From the NCBI GenBank assembly GCA_011065005.1, contig JAAKFP010000104.1:1-7971 (forward strand): a DNA stretch of 7,971 bases. Reading direction: 5' to 3'. The first letter of the stretch is position 1. Every line of letters starts with the position of its first letter. The notes beneath the pieces were generated by a model. The model was not told the origin of the DNA, made no database searches, and saw nothing but the letters and a program-made list of their open reading frames with translations. The position numbers were made by a program, and so were the translations under genes. Source of the stretch: Chlamydiota bacterium. Its GTDB lineage: Bacteria > Chlamydiota > Chlamydiia > Chlamydiales > Waddliaceae. Below, piece by piece: positions 1 to 4,804 of the stretch.

Positions 1-84
1 TTTTGGTTCATAACCACTTACAATGGAGGGTCACATTCCCATACGGTGAAGGGGCCCTCCATTGTAAGCGGTTGTGGGCCAAAA
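1..84 (+). repeat. Long inverted repeat / RNA hairpin
   Basis: Arms 1-30 and 55-84 are reverse complements at 26 of 30 positions, around a 24-nt loop. Read as RNA from the + strand, three of the four differences (left-arm positions 7, 8 and 11) become U-G pairs and only position 16 is an A-C mismatch, so the transcript would fold into an almost continuous 30-bp stem. No T-run follows directly (GATTGTGC), which argues against a simple intrinsic terminator. It may be the 3' end of a transcript from upstream of the window, or a dispersed intergenic repeat. The window edge lies at the first base, so the stem could be longer. Confidence 0.75.
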
Positions 85-202
85 GATTGTGCTTAGAGAT
101 CGTTTTCAACTGCGTTTTTTAGGATGATAAACCCTGTTCGGCTTTGTTGCGTAATTCACTACAGAGCTTGATGAAACTGCAGCAATTCCCGCTGGAAATT
201 TC

Positions 203-306
203 ACCACAGAGCTCACAGAGAGCACAGAGAGAAATTTGAGGTTTTATGAGAGGGTTCTATTCTTAATAAACCCCGAAATTTTCCCATTCTCTGTGCCCTC
301 GGTGGT
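203..306. repeat. Inverted arrays of CACAGAG 9-nt repeats
   Basis: The left part (203-229) is three consecutive 9-mers: ACCACAGAG, CTCACAGAG, AGCACAGAG. The right part (289-306) is two 9-mers which, on the opposite strand, read ACCACCGAG and GGCACAGAG. The two parts can form an imperfect hairpin with about 59 nt between them, which also contains paired GAAATTT words (231-237 and 275-281). CACAGAG-type repeats of this style are seen between genes in many environmental bacteria (recalled, not searched). No coding potential is evident here. Confidence 0.7.
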
Positions 307-385
307 AAATAAATCATTAACACTCAAAAAGTTGCTTCAGCGGGAGCGGCTGATGAAACTGTAGTTTGTGCTAAAGACAAATATA

Positions 386-511
386 ACAGGATGGGGAGGA
401 TAGGCAGGATGATGACCTAAATTAAGACATTCCTTCTCTGATAGCTCTCTGTTTTGTCTCTGTTTTGTCTCTTTCCTTTTATATTTATCCTGTATATCGT
501 GTTTATCCTGT
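386..511. repeat. Inverted arrays of ACAGGAT 9-nt repeats
   Basis: The left part (386-412) is ACAGGATGG, GGAGGATAG, GCAGGATGA. The right part (485-511) is TTATCCTGT, ATATCGTGT, TTATCCTGT, which reads ACAGGATAA, ACACGATAT, ACAGGATAA on the other strand. These are three 9-nt units on each side in inverted orientation, so they can pair over a 72-nt spacer. The organisation copies that of the CACAGAG array at 203-306 but with a different core word. It lies 28 bases upstream of the gene at 540 and could sit in its leader. Confidence 0.7.
446..472 (+). repeat. Short 11-nt tandem repeat
   Basis: TCTCTGTTTTG occurs at 446-456 and again at 457-467, followed by a partial copy (TCTCT, 468-472). It lies in the pyrimidine-rich spacer between the two arms of the ACAGGAT array. 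It is probably slippage-derived, and no function is evident. Confidence 0.6.
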
Positions 512-539
512 AAGATTTATTTTTCAGCGGAAATAACTG

Positions 540-1463
540 ATGATGAAACCGGCTTCTACCAAGAAGATGATTAGGAATTTATTTTGGATTCTTGGGTTCT
601 TAATCTTTCTGCTGGGAATAGGTCATCTGTACTATCACCTTACCGGCGATTTTCGGATCGCTCATGTTATGAGCAAAACCTTCTACCCTCTTCAGGTAGA
701 ATTGCCAAAATTGACAGCGAAAGAACGTCGTCAAGTCGGAAAAATTCTGGACCAGCATTTTTATTTCTTGGGACATGGACATCAGTCGTTTGTTTTTGCT
801 AGTGATGACGGAAACTATGTCCTAAAACTATTCAGAAAGGATTTTATAAAGAGGACCTGGTTGAAAAATGTGATTCCCCCTATAACACCATTTAGAAGCC
901 TTTTTCTTCATCAAGGGAAAGGGGAAGAATACCGCATCCGAAGAGTGATCAATGGTCATGCTATCGCCTATGCTCTGGATAGAGACAATTGCGGTATGAT
1001 TTATTTTCATTTCAATCAGGAGAATCGTTTTGGTAAAGCTGTGACGTTAGTCGACAAGCTTGGAATCAAGCGTACCATCATTCCAGAATCCTATGTTTTT
1101 GCTATTCAGAAGAGAGCGGTGACAACTCGTCAAGAGCTGACACGGTTGATGGCTGAGGGGAACGTTGAAGAAACGAAGAGAAGAATTCAGCAGCTTTTTG
1201 ATTTTTACCTTTCAGCATACCGTAGGGGCATCTTGGACAATGACCACAAACTCATAGACAACACAGGGTTTGTTGGGGATCGTGTCATTCGCCAAGATGT
1301 GGGAAGGCTGGTTCTTGATCCAGAGACCCAGAATCTCGAAAATATAAAGACCGATTTGAGGAAAATCGTTCGAAAAAGGCTGCAACCCTGGTTTAAGAGC
1401 TATTACCCACAATACTATTCTGAAATCTCAGAGGAGATGGAACAGTTCCTATCCGAGCTATAA
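540..1463 (+). CDS. Membrane-anchored kinase-like hypothetical protein
   Basis: 307 residues; function unknown. Residues 13-31 form one hydrophobic membrane segment preceded by Lys/Arg (KKMIRN), so the body is probably anchored at the inner membrane; which side it faces is unresolved. The body has a faint protein-kinase pattern: a glycine/serine loop-like stretch LGHGHQSFVF (77-86), a VLKLF lysine (K96), a catalytic-loop-like DNDHKLIDN (233-241) and a DVG (253-255) at the DFG position. The catalytic loop is one residue longer than canonical DxKxxN, so activity is doubtful. The layout matches, from memory, a hypothetical family common in environmental chlamydiae. Tandem ATGs at 540 and 543 are both possible starts; the upstream GCGGA (527-531) is a weak ribosome binding site. 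It stands alone: 470 bases of non-coding or doubtful sequence separate it from the next gene. Coding status is firm, function is not. Confidence 0.85.
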   Translation: MMKPASTKKMIRNLFWILGFLIFLLGIGHLYYHLTGDFRIAHVMSKTFYPLQVELPKLTAKERRQVGKILDQHFYFLGHGHQSFVFASDDGNYVLKLFRKDFIKRTWLKNVIPPITPFRSLFLHQGKGEEYRIRRVINGHAIAYALDRDNCGMIYFHFNQENRFGKAVTLVDKLGIKRTIIPESYVFAIQKRAVTTRQELTRLMAEGNVEETKRRIQQLFDFYLSAYRRGILDNDHKLIDNTGFVGDRVIRQDVGRLVLDPETQNLENIKTDLRKIVRKRLQPWFKSYYPQYYSEISEEMEQFLSEL

Positions 1464-1537
1464 CAAAGTCACCGACAAGTCGAGGGCTCTCGAGTCTGAC
1501 ATCTAATTTAAGTAAATATTTGAGCGACAGCTTTAAG

Positions 1538-1780
1538 GGTTCCCGTTAGGGGACCAAGCGAGCTAGCCCCGTGTGCAGAGAGTGAGCGTTAGCGAACGAA
1601 CGGAACTCGGGGTTATGGACCAGCAGAAAATCCCGTCCCGGAGGGGCGGCAGTTCCGTGAATCTCAATGAGGAGCAAACGGTTGTACAGCTAAAGGAAAA
1701 AAGACATCATCCTGTGATGATGTCCGCTTTGCAAGCCTTAGGAAACGCAACGGTACCGTGGATTCATGATCGTTTCTTGC
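1538..1780 (+). other. GC-rich intergenic segment with serial hairpins
   Basis: This stretch is clearly richer in GC than its neighbours and folds locally many times. Stems seen by eye are: 1538-1544 with 1549-1555 (7 bp, loop GTTA); 1564-1570 with 1609-1615, enclosing 1580-1583 with 1605-1608 and 1587-1590 with 1595-1598; 1635-1639 with 1643-1647; 1703-1711 with 1716-1724 (perfect 9 bp, loop CTGT); and 1742-1747 with 1771-1776, extended by 1731-1734 with 1777-1780 and enclosing the palindrome ACGGTACCGT (1750-1759). It could be a non-coding RNA, a leader of the downstream operon, or a decayed mobile-intron fragment; no family was recognised. An open frame from a GTG at 1573 to 1806 (77 codons) crosses it but has no recognisable domain or convincing ribosome binding site. 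The flanks 1464-1537 and 1781-1880 hold only a weak 5-bp hairpin (1480-1493). Confidence 0.35.
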
Positions 1781-1881
1781 AAATAGAAATCGCTGGCAAC
1801 AGCTGATTGGTTTGTGGACTTGATGGATTAGGGTGCAATTCCACCGTGAAAATCCGTGTTAAAGGCTCAAGGTAGAAAATC

Positions 1882-1910
1882 TTTTTTAAAAAGAGGCAAT
1901 ATTGTATAAG
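1882..1910 (+). promoter_or_regulatory. Weak candidate promoter for the kinase operon
   Basis: TATAAG (1905-1910) could serve as a -10 box, with TTTTTT (1882-1887) 17 bases upstream in the -35 position. The -35 matches the consensus TTGACA poorly, though relaxed -35 boxes are known for chlamydial major-sigma promoters. The spacing to the start codon at 1937 is plausible. This is a guess from position and composition only. Confidence 0.2.
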
Positions 1911-1924
1911 CATTTCTTGAGTTT

Positions 1925-1930
1925 GAGGAA
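1925..1930 (+). promoter_or_regulatory. Ribosome binding site deciding the start at 1937
   Basis: GAGGAA lies six bases before ATG 1937. It directly abuts the in-frame GTG at 1931, leaving no spacer, so the ATG is the better start and the GTG is rejected. Confidence 0.65.
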
Positions 1931-1936
1931 GTGAAA

Positions 1937-4804
1937 ATGTATGTGAATGAAAGAAAAGCTAGTTGTATGCGATCGGAAGAATTCCAGATACCCATAGAAA
2001 CTTTGTCGAAGGCGATGTTGGAAAAACAATCTAACGGGACATTAAGATTCATCAGAGCGAACAGATCGGGAGATTGGGTGATTAGGGTTTTCAATGATGA
2101 ACAAAAGTTAGATGAATATCTTCTTTCTAGCAATGTTGATATTTGGAAGATCATCGATAAGAGAAGTGAAACACCAAGAAAGCTCTATAAGCATATAGAC
2201 TTGGATGAAGTAGACACATTCACAAACAAAAATTCTTTGTTCAGGAATATTGCCTCAGGAACAGAGTACGGGGTGTTTGGGTTCTCTATCGGCAACAAGG
2301 TGAAGTACATTCAGGAAGAGAAGAAATGGTTGAAACGAAGCTATAGAGCAATTTCAAAAGAGGAAGCTGAGGACACCATTTTACGGAAAGAAACTTCACA
2401 TTTTTCATGGAAGAAAGTGTATGCTATTAGTGTTATTGTTTTAGCTGCAATCCCTTTAATGCATGGAATTGGAAATCCTTTGTGGAGAACTTGGACTAAC
2501 ACAGGTAAAGCTCCTTCAACTGCCCGGGCAAATATTTTCAGTGCTACATTGTTCACATATGGGATGATGAGCCGATCATGGAGTGTACAGTCTGGAGCGT
2601 CGTTGGCAAGCGCTTTGATGATATTGCAAGGTGTACGAGCACAATCCTGCTATGAATTGGTGGGACGTTATGATACACCAGATCAGGCTGTTGGCATTGC
2701 CATTGCCGGCAACTATGCTTATGTGGCTGATCGGCTATCGGGTCTTGAGATTTTCAACATTAGCAACCCTTCAAACCTTACGATAGTGGGCTCTTATGAT
2801 CCGTCAGAAACGATAATGGCTGTAACAGTTGCGGGAAACTATGCATATTTAGTTGCTAGTGTTTCTGGTGTTCTCATTGTTGAAATAACTAATCCTTCAA
2901 ATCCTACTCTAGCCGGATTTATTAACACTTCAGGATGGGTTTACGGTTTTTCTGTACAGGGAAATTATGCATATGTTGGTTATATTACTAGTGGTTATGA
3001 TATTTATATTATAGATATAACAACTCCAGCCAACCCTATTCAAATGGGCTCTTTGGCAGTAGATGGAATTGTACGATTGGCTGTTTCAGATAAGTATGTT
3101 TATGGAGAGCTCGACCCTTCTGGTTTTTCTATTATCAATGTAACAAATCCGTCAAATCCCTCTTTGCTTGTTTCCTGGAGTTTCCCTACCAGACCTACAT
3201 CCGAAATTGTCGTCAGGGGAAGTTATGCCTATCTAACGGATTGGTCTTCACTGTTTCGCATTATCAATATTGCAGATCCCTTAAATCCCTTTTTAATTGG
3301 TTTTTACTCACTTGGTGTCCCAAATAGTGTAGGTTTATTAGGCAGTCATGCCTATATTGCTGACGGCACACTTGGTCTTCAGATCATCGATGTGAGTGAT
3401 CCTTCAAGACCAACGTTTTCCGGATCTTATAATACCACTGGAACCGCTTCTGACATCGCCATTTCTGGTAATCATGTTTACATTGCTGAAGCGGCTTCAG
3501 GTATTGAAGTGATCAGACTCAATTGTATTCCAACGAATCCAACAAATACAAGAGTCACAGCTAAGACAAGTGATGCTTCACCCTCAAAAGTGCATAGAAG
3601 TACCAGTAATTTGAATTCTGATACGAATACCAACCGACGTGCTGGAGCAATAGCAGGCATATTAGCTGGTATTTTTAGCTCTTGTTTCATCGTTTCTTCC
3701 GTCGCGTATCTTTATTACATTCGATCAAAGAAAAGAGAAGAGACACATCCTACAGTAGATCCCCTCCATTTGACTAGAGAAACACCTTTTGAATTAGATC
3801 CAGTAGTAGAATCGCCTCACAAAAAAATAGGAGAGAATTATTACCAATATGGAAAAATCGACAAAAATGAAGCGAAAGAGATCCATGAACAAACAGGGCT
3901 TACAATTGTTTTCCCTGAAGATAGAGAGAGAATGAAGTATGGTCTTGAGGAGGGAATTTCTGGTGTCGTTAAAATTGCAAAGAGAATTGAGGATGGTCAA
4001 TATGTTGCTTTTAGAAAGGTGAGAGGGTATGACCATATACTGACGTTGGAAAGAGAAACGAATATACAACGTGAAGCTGCAGGAGAAAACGTGATGCCGA
4101 TTTATAACTCGATAAAGACTGAAGATAGTTTATATGTTGTTACTCCGCTAGCGGGTTTTGGTACTGCAAGAGACATTCAAAAAGAGTTAGCTGAAATAAA
4201 TGACTCAAAACTTACCACCGAAATTGTCACATATATCGCTAAAGATCTTTTAACAGGGTTAAAGACAATGCATGACAAAGGGGTGTGTCATTTAGACATA
4301 AAACCAGAAAACATTGTTCTTACCAAAGATGGGACGAGTTACATCACTAGTTTTGGGTGTGCAAAAAAGTTAGAAGGCGGCCATGCAAACATTCCCTTTC
4401 AAGCAGATGGAGATTACAGATATTTTTCACCCGAAAGGTTAGACGCAATTAGGGGACAGAGTTTTTTTGATTCAAAAAAAGCAGATACTTGGGCTGTTGG
4501 TCTGACTCTTCTAGAAATTATAGGAAATCGATTTCCAAATGAGATTTTGGGTTTATCAACAGATCGAGATGAGGTTCTTGCGTTGTGTAAACAAGGGTAC
4601 TTTGAAGCAAAGTTACATCTAGTCGAAGAAATAAAGAATCCTGAAATAGAAAGTGTTTGGTGGGTAATTCAACGTCTTTTAAATCCGAGCCCCGACGCTC
4701 GCATATTAGTTGAACAGGTGTTGCGAACGAGATGTTTTTCGGGGTTGAGTAAAGAAACTCAAAAAACTGCGCTTTTGAAATTGAAAACGGGAGAGGTCTT
4801 ATGA
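1937..4804 (+). CDS. LVIVD-propeller receptor pseudokinase
   Basis: 955 residues, starting at ATG 1937 (GAGGAA six bases upstream). Domains: unrecognised N-terminal region (1-157); WKKVYA then a membrane segment (about 163-180); a second weaker hydrophobic stretch (about 216-232) ending in VRA/Q (233-236); a seven-blade LVIVD-repeat propeller (about 238-530) with blade cores such as AGNYAYVAD and bracketing C238 and C530; membrane segment 569-592 with stop-transfer RSKKR; conserved juxtamembrane box; protein kinase domain (about 667-935). Kinase motifs are damaged: the loop reads EEGISG (671-676) instead of GxGxxG, R693 replaces the VAxK lysine (K694 is next to it), and SFG with S805 replaces DFG. 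HLDIKPEN (785-792), SPE and DxW are kept. The fold is probably intact with catalysis lost or very weak. The stop overlaps the start of the next, paralogous gene in ATGA, suggesting coupled translation. Predicted topology: propeller outside the inner membrane, kinase domain in the cytoplasm. Confidence 0.9.
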   Translation: MYVNERKASCMRSEEFQIPIETLSKAMLEKQSNGTLRFIRANRSGDWVIRVFNDEQKLDEYLLSSNVDIWKIIDKRSETPRKLYKHIDLDEVDTFTNKNSLFRNIASGTEYGVFGFSIGNKVKYIQEEKKWLKRSYRAISKEEAEDTILRKETSHFSWKKVYAISVIVLAAIPLMHGIGNPLWRTWTNTGKAPSTARANIFSATLFTYGMMSRSWSVQSGASLASALMILQGVRAQSCYELVGRYDTPDQAVGIAIAGNYAYVADRLSGLEIFNISNPSNLTIVGSYDPSETIMAVTVAGNYAYLVASVSGVLIVEITNPSNPTLAGFINTSGWVYGFSVQGNYAYVGYITSGYDIYIIDITTPANPIQMGSLAVDGIVRLAVSDKYVYGELDPSGFSIINVTNPSNPSLLVSWSFPTRPTSEIVVRGSYAYLTDWSSLFRIINIADPLNPFLIGFYSLGVPNSVGLLGSHAYIADGTLGLQIIDVSDPSRPTFSGSYNTTGTASDIAISGNHVYIAEAASGIEVIRLNCIPTNPTNTRVTAKTSDASPSKVHRSTSNLNSDTNTNRRAGAIAGILAGIFSSCFIVSSVAYLYYIRSKKREETHPTVDPLHLTRETPFELDPVVESPHKKIGENYYQYGKIDKNEAKEIHEQTGLTIVFPEDRERMKYGLEEGISGVVKIAKRIEDGQYVAFRKVRGYDHILTLERETNIQREAAGENVMPIYNSIKTEDSLYVVTPLAGFGTARDIQKELAEINDSKLTTEIVTYIAKDLLTGLKTMHDKGVCHLDIKPENIVLTKDGTSYITSFGCAKKLEGGHANIPFQADGDYRYFSPERLDAIRGQSFFDSKKADTWAVGLTLLEIIGNRFPNEILGLSTDRDEVLALCKQGYFEAKLHLVEEIKNPEIESVWWVIQRLLNPSPDARILVEQVLRTRCFSGLSKETQKTALLKLKTGEVL
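4789..4804 (+). promoter_or_regulatory. Ribosome binding site and ATGA start/stop overlap
   Basis: GGGAGAGG (4789-4796), inside the end of the upstream gene, is well placed for ATG 4801. The upstream stop TGA (4802-4804) shares bases with this ATG. The arrangement is typical of translational coupling, implying both receptor proteins are made from one transcript. Confidence 0.75.

Noticed and set aside
140..158. GGCTTTGTTGCGTAATTCA resembles the terminal inverted repeat of IS903-like (IS5 family) elements
   Set aside because: Only one end was found, with no inverted partner, no target duplication and no transposase nearby. A match this short can be chance.
203..511. CRISPR array
   Set aside because: Units are 9 nt, contiguous without spacers, imperfect and in inverted halves, unlike CRISPR repeats; no cas gene is present.
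1480..1493. Hairpin after the gene at 540-1463 as its terminator
   Set aside because: The stem has only 5 bp with a 4-nt loop and no T-run follows it.
1573..1806. 77-codon open frame starting at GTG
   Set aside because: No recognised domain, no good ribosome binding site, unusual composition, and it overlaps a strongly hairpin-forming segment. Reported as a structured intergenic segment instead.
1931..1936. GTG 1931 as the start of the pseudokinase gene
   Set aside because: The GAGGAA ribosome binding site touches the GTG with no spacer, while ATG 1937 has a six-base spacer.
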